Shown here: positions 10,706-21,778 of the stretch, one piece after another
Numbering within the stretch: the stretch's first letter is position 1
Layout of the letters: each line of letters begins with the position of its first letter
Assembly: GCA_001247695.2 (NCBI GenBank)
Contig: LGRX02033486.1
Location: 21,964 to 85,963, forward strand
Length of the DNA: 64,000 nucleotides
From: Cymbomonas tetramitiformis
Taxonomy: Eukaryota; Chlorophyta; Pyramimonadophyceae; Pyramimonadales; Pyramimonadaceae
Direction: 5' to 3'
The notes under the pieces: model-generated
Seen by the model: only the letters and a program-made list of their open reading frames with translations
Told to the model about the DNA's origin: nothing
Database searches by the model: none
Made by a program: the position numbers and the translations under genes

Positions 10706-13665
10706 GAATGTGCTGATCTCAGCATGACATAATGCCAAAATACAGAGTGTTTTGCTAGTATTTAGTGGCATTTCAGGGTATATAGTGTTACAGTGACCCT
10801 TATCTTCCACATTGATATTAGGGTGTTACTTGGTATCAGTAACCCTAAATTATGTCAAATTAAAGTAGTATGAACATTTTTCAAAGAAATTGAAGCAAAA
10901 CTGCATTTAATATTTCGCTGTGTATCACGTGGTTTTTAGGAGGTGTGTTACACCCCTGTAACTGTACACGTGAATATATATAGTTATAGGGTGTTATAAG
11001 TGCTGTACTATTTTGAGCATATTTTTCAATAGCTAATAAAATGGAGTAACGAAAAAAATGAAACCCAAATTTTCATTTTGAAATCATACGTATTAGTTTT
11101 TCACGTATTTTGTTGCAGCAACTTTGTATACCCCTAGATATTACACACCTGATATTTAGGGTGTTACACGAGATATGACTGTGCACATTATGTTTTTCAG
11201 ATACCTTAATAGGTATAAAATCATAATTCGTGAAAAAATGGAGTCGGAATTTCAGTTTTGAAATTTCCCGCCAACGATTTTAACCCATTTTCCACCTTTT
11301 TTGGCCACTTGTATATGTACTATAGTACATATATATCAGTGGTTGTGTAATGTGCATCCTACAGAACTCACGTAACTTATCTCACTTTTGCACATGACAT
11401 TTTTCATGGCTTTTTCAGTGAAGATATCTGATGGTCAATATGTGTGATTGCACACACATATGGGTTTTGCTGATTTAAACCCATGGAAAATGGACCAAGA
11501 TTTATTTTAGGAATATCAACTTTAAGTATGATAACTTAAGTGATAACTTGTCAGAACCTATTATCTACTTACTGAAAGAGTATCAAAATGATCTCTTTAG
11601 TTTCCAAGTAGATTTGGACATAGCTTGATAAATATATCTAAGCAGTTTCACACACACAACAGTGTGTGTGTGTGTGTGTAATGTCCACAACTATCTCTAT
11701 CAGATGCCAATATAGTTTCTGCTCTGAAGAGTTACATGCATTTTGGACTGATCAATTCTGAATCAATTGTCATAATGCAATGTAGTTGTTGTTGTTGCTC
11801 CAGCAATAGTGAGTGGGACGAATGGACAATGCTCAGCAGTGACCAGCTGCTTTTTGAGCATTGTATAATGCCTTCGGGTCTGGAGATATCTCCACCCAGC
11901 CCTACAGCATGTTGGTTGATTCTGTCCCATATCTATCGCCATCACTTGACATCCAGCTGTTATCGTGATCAAGCTGGATGGTACTATGTATTATGTGTTG
12001 ATATGATTCTTGATCATTACACTTTCGAGTCAGTGCATTGTCAACTTACATAGTAATGTCAGTGACTTATTTATTACACTTGTGAATCAGTGTAATGTCA
12101 TTATACTTAATGATACATAAGTTGCAGTGACTTGTGTATGCAGTGACTTGTATGCATGTACTTTCTGATTGAGTACATTATGTGTGTGTGTGTGGAATTG
12201 TGCTACTACACACACTTGTATATAGGTAATTACTGATTCATTACACTATACCAAGTTGATCTATCATATAGGATGATCTGTATACCAATCACAGAATGTA
12301 TCTAACATGATGTATATCAGCTTAGTTAATGATTGTAATCCTGCATATCTCATCTGCAGTGATGAGTTGCTTTGGTCTATTTCACATATAGTTCCGGTGA
12401 GCATTCCTTTTAGTGATCCACAATAGAACAAATATACTCATCCCAAATCCTGCGTCAGAGTATATTAAGCTAATTATTGTGTTAAGACCACTGAATAGGC
12501 ACCTTACACCATATGGGTTCAATTATAGTTTACATGCACAGCAGGTATGCTTTTGTGCAATGTCTGATGCATTATTATATGAGACCATATATACCAGCTG
12601 CTATCGTGATCAAGCTGGTTTATGCATGACAGCTGCTAACGTGATCAAGCTGAATGCATAAATGTATGCACATGTCACAATGACATAGTTGCTCAGTATT
12701 ATAATGCACATGTATTATAATGTACATCTGCTGCATGCACTTGGTATATACTGAATGATTAGTATATACTGCAAGTGTGTGTGTGTGGTGTGTGTGTGTG
12801 TGGTGCTGCAAGGATTATAATCACTGCACACCCAAATAATTGTACACACTATGATGTTTGCTGCACACCAGCATCCACTTATCTGTCATACTGAGTGTGT
12901 GTGTGTGTAGCTACTCACACAGCATATAGTATACACTCATGATTGCAAGCTTGTATGTGATTCTGACAGTGAATGGATAAGTATTATCTTTCATGTGCAA
13001 ACATCACAGATTTGTATAGCATGCTGCATATTATACTGTCATCATGCGTCATCTGTTCATGACAAATCTGCAGGTATGTATAATCCTGTGAAGATAATCA
13101 TGATGCGCGCAGACGAGTGATTATTGCAACTATTTGAAATGACGATATTTTGATGACGAAATCAGTATACGCATCAAAACTGCAAGGTAATCGTTCAGTG
13201 CAGAAGGCGATTTATTGTGATTATTAAAGTCGCTATGGTGCGCGCTGCGAATAATGAGCACATCTCTGTCGCAATATGAACGGCATATGATACAAATGCC
13301 ATTTTTCGCACGGATCATATTCTGATGATGATTTATTCTTCCGCGTTTCAATATGTCGAATCTTGTACAATTACGAATGATAACTGCGCATATGTGCGAT
13401 CGGCATGCTGTATGCACACCTTCTCGCGCTGTTATCTCTGACGGTATGTACGAACAACTGCGATTACGACGATGTCTCCTCGCGCACTGTTTTCGCTGTT
13501 TATTATGCAGCGGTCGATATTATGCAGATATGTTGATATGTGCGACTGCGGCGCCTGATGATATACGCGCTCCGCAAACCTGCGCACACAAAATTCAATA
13601 TCTACTGCTGCACTCACACTAGATGCGCCCTCGTTCGTCACCTTGACGAGACGGAGAATATCAAC
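10706..13665. other. 3' interior of the inner LARD, no gene seen
   Basis: Contains two diverged copies of a segment with (A)n-rich GAAAAAATG...CATTTTGAAAT near 11040-11090 and 11230-11270, (TG)n tracts, three hairpin motifs and a segment matching 2177-2345. 13080-13660 is richer in GCGC dinucleotides, like 3650-4000 of the outer element. Confidence 0.6.
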
Positions 13666-14256
13666 TGTTAGGGCTTCGCTAGCAAGCGAATAGATATATG
13701 ATATAAAGCGAGGCTATTATTGAACGTTAATAGCTCACGCAGAGTACGTGTGGATATGAGTGCAGCGCTTCTCCAGAAGTGACTGATGTAGCTCAACGCT
13801 ACCTCATTTACGCAATGCCCCGCATCTCATAGATGCCACCACAATTGGGTTGTGAACCCAAGGCATTGGTTGAACAATCAGTATCGGCTGAACGAATAAG
13901 CCATATGATACTCGCATGCTTGTTCAGAACATGCTAGAAGCGAAGATGAGTTTTCTCCGAACACTTTCGGTTCTTCAAGACTTCATCTTGCTTTGTCATC
14001 TCGATGCCACAACCTGGCCTCTCGATGACAGGTGTCACTCAAGGTGAGTGAATGACAGATGGTATGACTGTACATGTCATAGTCGACCGTACTGACGACT
14101 GTCTGTCATTATAATATATGACATGACACGACATGACATGACATGACATGACATGACATGACATGACATGACATGACATGACATGACATGACATGTCTGA
14201 CAGGTATGACACGTATGACATGTATGACACATATGTCATCGGTCATAACCCTGACA
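13666..14256 (+). repeat. Right LTR of the inner LARD
   Basis: 591 bp. The length difference from the left LTR is due to expansion of (GACAT)n at about 14118-14194. Followed directly by the target duplication ACAAG. Confidence 0.9.
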
Positions 14257-14489
14257 ACAAGTGTGCGATGTGTGTATGAACACACCTCGTCGTCTTGGTC
14301 GTTCGCTGATATGCTGCGTATATTCAATCAAGCGCCTGATGTTCGCTATTTTGCTGCGCGCTTTATAATCCGCTGCTGCAATGATATGTTGGCAATTATT
14401 GTCGCTGATGCGATTGCTGTTCTGCGATATATGCGAACTTCGTTGCGCCTCTATACACTATATCAGAACACGTTTACGATGCTTACACT

Positions 14490-15240
14490 CGAGTCTGCTC
14501 TCGGCCTGGGCGAATAATAGAATACCACTATCACGGTCCTGGATGGACCAGATGTTTAGCACGGCTATTATAGAACAGTAATAGCGACGTGTGAGTATAT
14601 GGTGGGTGTATGAGTGCAACAGTTTGGCGACCAGAAGTGCGTGCTTGAGCTCAATGCTCCTCATATACTCTAGTGCTCTCACGCGTCGCACGCGTTACCG
14701 CCATCGGGTTGTGAACCCGAGAGCACTAGGTGAACTTGACGGATCGGCTAGACGATATAGCCATTGATGCTCGCATGCTGTTCAGTGCATGCTAGAAGCG
14801 AAGATGCGTCTTGACAGAACAATTCAGCTCGTTCATAAATACTTATCTTGCTTCGCCATCTCGATGCCATATACTTGGCCTCTCGATGACAGATGTCACT
14901 CACCTTAGGTGGATGACAGACATACTGACTGTACATGTCATAGTCGACCGTACTGACAATACTTGACGACTGTGTGTCATTATGACACATGATGTCATGT
15001 CATGTCATGTCATGCCATGCCATGTCATGCCATGTCATGCCATGTCATGTCATGTCATGTCATGTCATGTCATGTCATGTCATGTCATGTCATGTCATGT
15101 CATGTCATGTCATGCCATGCCATGTCATGTCATGTCATGTCATGTCATGTCATGTCATGTCATGTCATGCCATGACAGGTATCACAGGTATGCTAGGTAT
15201 GACATGTATGACACATATGTCATCGGTCACATCCCTGACA
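14490..15240 (+). repeat. Right LTR of the outer LARD, diverged
   Basis: Aligns along its length with the inner LTRs through shared blocks: the ATGCTCGCATGC and GCTAGAAGCGAAGATG segments, CATCTCGATGCCA, GGCCTCTCGATGACAG, TACATGTCATAGTCGACCGT and the end GTCATCGGTCA...CCCTGACA. The start is uncertain by tens of bases. It contains a long (ATGTC)n tract (about 14994-15170), the reverse complement of the repeat found at the same place in the inner LTRs. Confidence 0.7.
14994..15170. repeat. (ATGTC)n microsatellite
   Basis: About 35 pentanucleotides with occasional TGCCATG variants. Open frames through it encode monotonous CHVMS repeats and are not genes. Confidence 0.95.
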
Positions 15241-15599
15241 TATGCCCTCGTTGGACGGGCCGGCACTGGTGGCCCCTTCTGTGCCCGGACGGTGTTCACT
15301 TTGCCCCGTTCGTGGTAGATTGGCGTGAGCTCCCCACCGACTCGATCGAGCCGCTCTTCCGCCCTGGAGCTGGGAGCTGGCTAATGAAGCCGCAGTCGGC
15401 CCCCCTTCCTTCAGGGTGCTGGCCCCTCAGGATTGACGGGTCCCTCGGGACTTTGTGATGTACATGTGGAGCTCTGGCCACGGCTCTTTGGGACCAACTA
15501 AAAGTGAGTCCCCGAGACCCCCTCGAGCAATCCCTCCTCCGCTCGACGAAGGCAGGTATGGTCTCTACTAGAGCCCCTGGCACGTGGGACGGCAGTTAT

Positions 15600-16378
15600 C
15601 TCAGTGTCATACGGCGGTACCGAGCTTTTTTGTGCCGCCCGCACTCCGCCTCGGGTACCGGTTCCTGGTAGAGGTACTTGTTGACCTTGACGCCGCAGCG
15701 CAAGAGCATCTCCAACCCAGCACACAGACCTCCACAGGGCTCGTAGCAAACCACGCCTTCTTCTCTAGCTTCCCGAAAGAAGCTCTTGTCGACCACCCTC
15801 GTGTCGATTTTCTTGGGTACCTTCAGCTTGCCAGCCTCCATGGTGTCGTCGCTGTAGACTGCTGGAGAGCCTCCTGAATGCATACCTCTGACCGGCTGCA
15901 CCTGGCTGAGGGCATCCCAGGCGGCTCGCATCAATCTGCCAGAGTACCTGGCCACCTCTGGGTAGTCAGTGTCAAACATGGCACCCCTGCTGCACTCCAA
16001 CTCCTCCTGGTAGTGGATGTCGAACAGTCGGTGGACCTCACTGGTCCCCAGCTGCTCCCTGGCCATTCTCTCGCAGTGGTTGGCCACCTGGGCCTCTGGG
16101 TTCGCTTCTGGGCCAAGCGGCGGTTCTCTGGTCACCTCCAAGCAGATGGTGTCGGCGAAACCACGCGTACCTCTCTCAGCGTACCCTGCTTCTCGCGCAC
16201 AGTCACCTTCTCGGTCCAGGCGGGCACCAGTCTCGTCGGCTGTGCTGGGCAGCGGGTACCTGGAAGGCACGTCAGCGTTCTCGTTCTTTGGCCCTGGTCG
16301 ATACTGGACTGTGAACGCGAACTCTTGCAGACTTATGGCCCAGCGCAGGTGCTGACCTTGCAGGTCCGCCTTCTCCAT
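15600..16378 (-). pseudogene. RNase H C-terminus, linker and DNA cytosine methyltransferase N-terminus
   Basis: This frame picks up where the RT-RNase H frame ends. It opens with the end of a Ty3/gypsy RNase H, with HLRWAISLQEF and YRPGPKNENADVPSR typical of that place. A linker of about 150 residues follows. Near residue 211 comes EPCGGLCAGLEMLLRCGV, which resembles motif I (the AdoMet-binding FxGxGG region) of C5-cytosine methyltransferases. The frame ends about 35 residues later; the PCQ catalytic motif IV and later motifs were not found in any frame down to 15241, so the enzyme is truncated or frameshifted. Methyltransferase domains in retrotransposons are known from some algae and dinoflagellates. 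Function in this copy is unlikely. Confidence 0.65.
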
Positions 16379-16389
16379 GAGAGTTGTGA

Positions 16390-17786
16390 CAGAGCGGTGA
16401 ATGGTCAGTGACTAGCGTGAAGTGCACCCCATGCAGGTACTGGCGCAGAGTGCGGATTGCCCACACCACTGCCAGCATCTCACCCTGAAAGCTCGCATAC
16501 TGTCTCTCCGTCTTTGACAGTGAGCGGCTGATCACCACGCAGATGTGCTCCACTCCATGTTCATCCTTCTGGCCCAGCACTGCGCCAATGTCGTGGATGC
16601 TCCAGTCCGTGTAGAGGAAGATGGGCTTGTCAGGGTCGATGGGCTTCAGACACCTCCCTGAGCAAAGAGCGTCCTTGAGTTTCTGGAACGCTTGGTCCTG
16701 GTCCTTCCCCCAAGTCTCCTTGACGTTCACCACTTCCTTTCTGAGCAAGTCGTTCAGTGTTCGAGCCATCTCTGAATAGTTGGGTCCCATGGGCTCCCCC
16801 ACCAACCCCTTATAGTAGTTCGTGAGTCCGAGAATGGAGCGTACTCCAGTCTTGTCCTCGGGCCTGGGCAGCTCTTGAATGGCCTTGCAATTGATGTCTT
16901 GTGCGCCAATGGTGTTGTGACCGATGCGGTAGCCCAGGAAGTCCACTGTGGCCGCCCCGAAGGTCGACTTGCCTGAGTGCAGCCGGATCCCTGCATCCCC
17001 TACTAAGGTACGAAGCACGGCCTCCACATCCTTGATGTGCTGCTCAGCAGTGTCCGAGTAGATGCACACGTCGTCGACGTACGCCACCGTGCAATGTTGC
17101 AAGTGACGCAGCTCATAGGCCATGATTCTGATGAACGCGGCAGTCGCCCCAGCTGCTCCAAATGGCATGGAAGTGTAGCGATAGAGCTGGTTGCCCCACC
17201 AGAACGCTGCCTTGTCTCTGTCCTCTTCAGTGGTCATGGGAATCTGGTGGAAGGCTTTGGTCGCGTCCAGAGTTGTCTTGAACTTGGCCTTAGCCACGCG
17301 CTGATAGAGCTCCTCCGGTCTGTGTGGCAGCGTGTTGTCCTTCAGCGACAACCGGTTCGTGTTTCGGAGGTCGACGCAGAAGCGTGTAGAAGTCCACTGT
17401 CCAGTCTCATGGTCTTTCTTTCCTGCGACCACCACGTTGCTGGCATGTCTGCAGTGTTGTGAAGCCGGCTCGATGAAGCCGTACTCCAACAGCTCTTTAC
17501 AGTGCAGGTCGATGATCTCCTGCTCTCCCGGGCTGTACTTCCTCGGTCGCTGGTAGGCCACCTTAGTCTCGTCCTTGAACGGGATGGCAAAGGTTGCGTG
17601 CTCTGTTCCACCATGGTAGCCCTTGATGTCCTGCGGCCTGTTGGCGAAGCAATAGCTGCACCTTCTCACCACGTTGCGCATCTCCTCCCAGTTCTCCTCG
17701 TCGGTGAACTCAGGGTGACCTCCAAAGGTGGCATTGAGCTCAGTGTCCAACCACGCAGCCTCGTCCTTGGTGACTCTAGTGCCCCC
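16390..17786 (-). CDS. Reverse transcriptase and RNase H of a Ty3/gypsy-like element
   Basis: Part of a 908-codon open frame (16272-18998) of which this stretch is clearly pol. RT motifs in order: a priming region (KKDHETGQWTSTRFCVDLR), LDATKAFHQIPM, the fingers/palm MPFGAAGATAAFIRIM, the catalytic YVDD at 17071-17082, and LGYRIG. A connection region with PIFLYTDWSIHDIGAVLGQ leads into RNase H with ASFQGEMLAVVWAIRTLRQY and the catalytic TDHSP near 16398-16412. Frame is lost at 16380-16395, one base out of phase with the continuation ending at 15600. It would copy element RNA into DNA in the particle. Catalytic residues look intact, so this domain has not decayed much. Confidence 0.9.
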
Positions 17787-18810
17787 GGCTGTAGCGTGTC
17801 TAGCACCGTGTGCGGCAGCACCTCGTCCTGCTCTGCCACCATGGCTTCCCATCCAGTGTCCCACTGCCGCGAGGACCTCTGATCGTCCCAAGCAGTCCTG
17901 GAGGCGCCCTGTACCGGGTCGGGGCATGCGCCCACAGCGGGTACACCCTGAAACCCCCCAGGGGCCACGGCGGCCACCCAGGCAGCAGCCGCGAGCAGCA
18001 ACAAAAGTTTTAAAATTCTGCTGGCTCCTGCAGGTTTGACTGGAGAGTGAAGGGTCAGTATGCATGTTAGCATCCTCCACCCCCCGTGCATACGGCCCAA
18101 GCCTCCTCCTGCAGAAACGTAGATCACCAGCGCCAAGACCAACGCCACGTAGGCGAAATGGGCGACTCGGTAGCAAGCGACTGCTCGCTGTAGGCGCTGG
18201 AGTCGGGCTGCGAAGCGCGGCTTCTGCATGCGACGTGGGATGGCTGCCAACGTGGCAGGTCCAGCAGCGGCGACTCGTTGTGCCACCGCAATTGCTCGAC
18301 CTAGACGATCCTGGAGCATCGCAAGTACCCAACGGTTGCGCTCCACGTGAGCACGGAGAAGTCCATGTCTGTAAACGTGAATGGCCAACACGGAGGCGAG
18401 CCCCAACGGAAGGATGGCCACCCCCGCCGATGAGCATGGCAGAAGCGACAAGCCCAAGTCGGAGCAAAGGTACGTGCCACTGCCCTGCCTGGGCATGATG
18501 AAACCCAGCGAGTTGCCAGGCAACAACACACAGCAGCAGCGAATGCCTCGCCACCACCATAAGCACGTGAAGATGTGGGCTGTCATGAGACCACGGCTGG
18601 TATGGGGCAGACTGTATCGCCCACAATGTGCGCGCCATGGCCCTGCGAGCTAGGCTGGAACGGCACGCCCAGAGCGCAGCCAACTCCCCCAGGTATCTTG
18701 TGACCTCCAGGGTCGCACATATCATTACCACTGCCAAGTGAGGCAGTTGTGGCCACCGCATGCGCACGAGCGTCCCCGTGAGGAGGAAGTACACCTGCAT
18801 GTGCCCTGCC
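17787..18810 (-). pseudogene. Multi-pass membrane segment upstream of RT
   Basis: Between the protease side and RT the polyprotein has four to five strongly hydrophobic stretches. In the frame that ends at 16272 there are two (about 18740-18700 and 18560-18430). After a shift at a C run near 18418-18424 the frame starting at 18586 has three more (residues about 45-72, 141-163 and 191-211, including ILKLLLLLAAAAWVAAV). A second shift at the C5 run 17782-17786 returns to the RT frame. Between the hydrophobic stretches are basic helices (residues about 79-140). Ty3/gypsy pol proteins normally have no such region here. It might be an envelope-like or membrane-anchoring module. No known family was recognised. 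Confidence 0.5.
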
Positions 18811-19924
18811 CGCCATGTCGCGGCAGGCTGTGTGCCCGGCCCATGTCCGGGGGCTACTGCTCTACAGTAACAGGCGCGCCGGGCCGCAGCTGACCCGCCG
18901 GTGCCCGTCCGAAAAGGCGGCAGCACTGCATTCCTTCTTCTGTTCTCCCACATTTCCTCGTGTCTCTCCGCTGCCTCTCGTCCATTGAAGGCGCGCACTG
19001 TCCTCTGGCCCGCGCGTTCCCTGCCAGCGACCCCAGCATGCTGGGTCCTCTCCCTGGGGCTCGGTGACCTCCTCCTGCGTCACTGTCCGCTCCGTGGGGA
19101 GTGTCGGTGCTCCTGCCCAGGGCTTGAGCCCGTGTGAGGTCTGTCACGATGGCTCCCACGCTGATCTCCGGTACCTGCGGCCTGAATCTCCTCACGCCAT
19201 GGACGGCGGTGCTCTATGAGAGCCCGAACCTGCGGCGACCTGCGTGACACAGCCTACCTCCTGGTCCTGTACGCCGGACTGGAAGACTTCAGTGTCGTTA
19301 CTGCAGATGTCTTCTGAGGCGGCGGGTAGAGCCATGTTGATGACTGGGCGGTGTTCGGATCGCTGGGCAAGGTTGACCTCCAAGATGCCCCTGGAATGCA
19401 GCCCGCTGAGCGGCGCTCGGCCACCATGTCCCCCCTCGTCTCTTCCACGAGGCGTGTCGGCGGTGGACAGTTCTCCCCTGGACGTGCCAATGGCGACATC
19501 CTCGTTCACCAGCTGCTGCTCGCGAGCGCCATGACGGTCTTCACGGCTGGCATCGCTGGCTGTGTAGTAGCGCCCCATCCTGCCCCCCTTGCTTGCTGGA
19601 GGAGCTCCGCCGCCTCGTCAGCAATTCCTCGGTGGCCTCTTCGGCTTCCCTGATGATGGCTCCTCTTCTCTCTTGAGCGGCGCTGTCGATCGTCTCTCCC
19701 GTCATCCCGTTGCCTCTCGCGCCATGCGCCACGGTGTATCCTGTCGAAGCGGAGGGCTCCACTGACGAGGCACGTGCTGACAATGGCGACGGCGTCCGAG
19801 TGCAGGGTGTGCTAGGAGTCGCTCGCCCACTGTGCGCAGGGCTGTGCGAGAGCCGTGACGTGCTGCTCACTTCCTCACCGCCCCCCGTCTCCCTGAAGAG
19901 GGAGCTGTCACCACTGATTGTCAA
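18811..19924 (-). pseudogene. Low-complexity polyprotein linker, frame uncertain
   Basis: Overlapping minus-strand frames (19541-19924, 19192-19578, 18854-19195) overlap by a few to about 40 bases at each change, as expected of one coding region with indels. Products are Ser/Thr/Arg/Gly-rich with no domain. The reading frame at any point is uncertain. Confidence 0.3.
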
Positions 19925-21076
19925 TGGCCGGGTGGCGATGGCGGTGCACCCGCGGATGCAGGAGCGTCCGCCTCTGCAGTTGCTGTCAAGTCGTCCATGA
20001 ACGTGCGGGCCAGATGTGCACGCAAATTTTCAGTACGCTCGTGTTCAGCACGCAACGCAGGCTCCACGTGAGTCACGAGTGCAGACAGAGGGGCCCTGTG
20101 CATCACCGCGGCCTTCTCCCATGTCACCCAAGAGCACATGTCGAACTTGCGCGTCACGGAGGCCATATACTCCATTGTGAACGCGACGCCATAGGAGCCG
20201 CGTTGGTGATAAAAGCCACGAGCCTCACAGAGATAGTACACTGTTTTGGAGCGAGGTGTGGCTCTAGTCCTGAGGACACGCAACGTGCCCTGCTGCGGGC
20301 CGTCGATCAGGTGGAGTCTGGCCAGCTCGGTCAGCTCCTCACCGGTGCAGATGTCCGCCACATGTTGCCGTATAGTGCCCATGAGTCCGCCACTGCAGCC
20401 AGCTGACTGCCCTCCCAGGGGCAAGTACTCACCTCGCTGTCCCAGTGCCGCAGAGGAGGAGTAGCGGTGCATCAGCTTGCTACTGAGCTCGCATGTGCGC
20501 AGTCCCTTCCCCCGCTCTGCGTTGGGCTTCCCCAACATGAGTTGCACCTGGCCTCGTTGATATCGGTACGGGACGAGGAAGACTGTCTGCCCATCCCGCT
20601 GTGCCAGCTCCGCAATCTGGACCGGGTCCAGCCAAGTAGACTCCTGCGCGGTGTCCTCGCTGTTGGTGTCGGACTCAGCTTGGTAGGTGCCCTGGAACAC
20701 TGGCGGCTGGTACTCCTGTCTCTGAGGGTCGAAATGTCCCTCGGGCCACGTCTGATGTATCAGCCGCAGTGGAGCTGACGCTGTTACTGTTCGCGGCGCG
20801 TGGCCAGATGGCCCTGCCTTCGCCATCCCTCGTCACGGTCTTGTGTGTATGGGCTGGCGGTCGAGCTGGTGGTGCTCGCCTGGCTCCGTAACTGCCCAGC
20901 TCGTCACGTGCGTCGTCCTCAGACTTACAAGCGGCAAGCATCATCCTGCCTTCCCCCAAGTGTAGGAACTCTTGGGCGGCGGCGTTGGTGTTGAACACCT
21001 CGCCGTGCCCTCCTTCACCATCCGTAACTGGGTAGAAGTTCTCCACTTTGCACGTCACGTCTGATAGTGCCAACAA
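19921..21076 (-). pseudogene. Unrecognised polyprotein region of the retroelement
   Basis: Main frame 19921-20826 (301 codons), overlapping an upstream frame 20675-21076. The main part has a globular-looking sequence with WLDPVQIAELAQRDGQTVFL and a later aromatic stretch (YYLCEARGFYHQRGSYG). It is not similar to a retroviral domain that I know. Its place between a retropepsin-like domain and RT and its strand make it part of the same element. The overlap of frames marks an indel near 20680-20830. Confidence 0.4.
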
Positions 21077-21778
21077 TGGAATGGTCCGTGTGCCACCACC
21101 TCGTCATACTTCATCTTCAGTCGCGCTCTGAGGTTGGCGGCATCCACCTTCTGGACGTACTTCAGAGGCTGGTAACTCCAGCGCTGGTCCTTCTCATGGT
21201 AAAACGGCAGCTGGATCTCGCCAGTCACGCTGCCCATTGGGCTCATGTGAGCGCCATCGCCCATGGTGTGGCGCACCATCATCTCCATCAGCTCCCATTG
21301 CACTCTGGTCTTCTCACTGAGCACGCAGAAGAACTGATGTCCCTTCCTGTCCCACATGAGGGTGCCAGTCACGACACCTGTGGGGTAGACCTGTTGAGCA
21401 CTGAGGGCCTCCTGCACGGCCGCCATGGTGTAGCGTCCAGCGTCTCGGTGTGCTTGGCAGTCAGGAGGTACAACTTGGTCACCATCCTTCTTCCACCTCG
21501 CGCGCGTGACCCAGGTATCTGAGGCCACCTTGGTCTCCTTGTTGACCTTCTAGTCCACCAGCGTGAAGTCGGGCGCGCCACAACAGCTCCGTCTCCAGGA
21601 CGTCCTTCTCCTCCCCGCAGCCTGCGAACGTGACGCGCACGAAACCTGTCTCGAGTCTAAGCTCTTCGTCATCGCCCCAGAGCTTGCACAAGCGAGCGTA
21701 GCCCGTGCGGTCAACAAACAGGCGTTGCTGAGACCAGCTGCCCTCCTCGTTCTCATCACCCCATGGGTTCACCGCCAT
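21055..21778 (-). pseudogene. Unrecognised polyprotein region, two frames
   Basis: Frames 21479-21778 and 21055-21528 appear to be one region with an indel near 21540-21560. The second has WVTRARWKKDGDQVV, MWDRKGHQFFCVLSEKTRVQ and a Tyr/Lys-rich end. No domain was recognised. It ends at 21055 where the next frame (20675-21076) begins. Confidence 0.4.

Larger units (their letters stand above)
4027..14256 (+). mobile_element. Complete non-coding LTR element (LARD), 10.2 kb
   Basis: Two LTRs (4027-4577 and 13666-14256) with TG...CA ends are flanked by the perfect 5-bp duplication ACAAG (4022-4026 and 14257-14261). Outside a microsatellite the LTRs differ by about one base, so the insertion is young. 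The 9.1-kb interior is AT-rich and has no ORF above 173 codons and no recognisable gag, protease, RT, RNase H or integrase. It is therefore non-autonomous and must use proteins from another element. The interior has repeated modules (4579, 9018, 10532), a 22-bp tandem repeat and a 21-bp tandem repeat. Orientation is assigned from the shared leader-like module after the left LTR and a purine-rich stretch (GAGACGGAGAA) before the right LTR, and is tentative. Confidence 0.85.
1..15240 (+). mobile_element. Outer non-coding LTR element (LARD-like), left end outside window
   Basis: AT-rich sequence whose 3' interior (about 1860-4026, resuming at 14262) resembles the 3' interior of the inner element: 1870-2160 matches 11210-11500 and 2177-2345 matches 11790-11955 at clear but imperfect similarity. 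It ends with a diverged copy of the same LTR family at about 14490-15240, which finishes in CCCTGACA as the inner LTRs do. The inner element (4027-14256) is inserted in it. It appears inserted in turn in the methyltransferase-bearing retroelement that begins at 15241. No gag or pol coding sequence is visible. The left LTR and left target duplication are outside the window, so this is inference from similarity and the right end only. Confidence 0.6.

Noticed and set aside
14982..15458. 158-codon ORF with CHVMS repeats
   Set aside because: Read-through of the (ATGTC)n microsatellite in an LTR.
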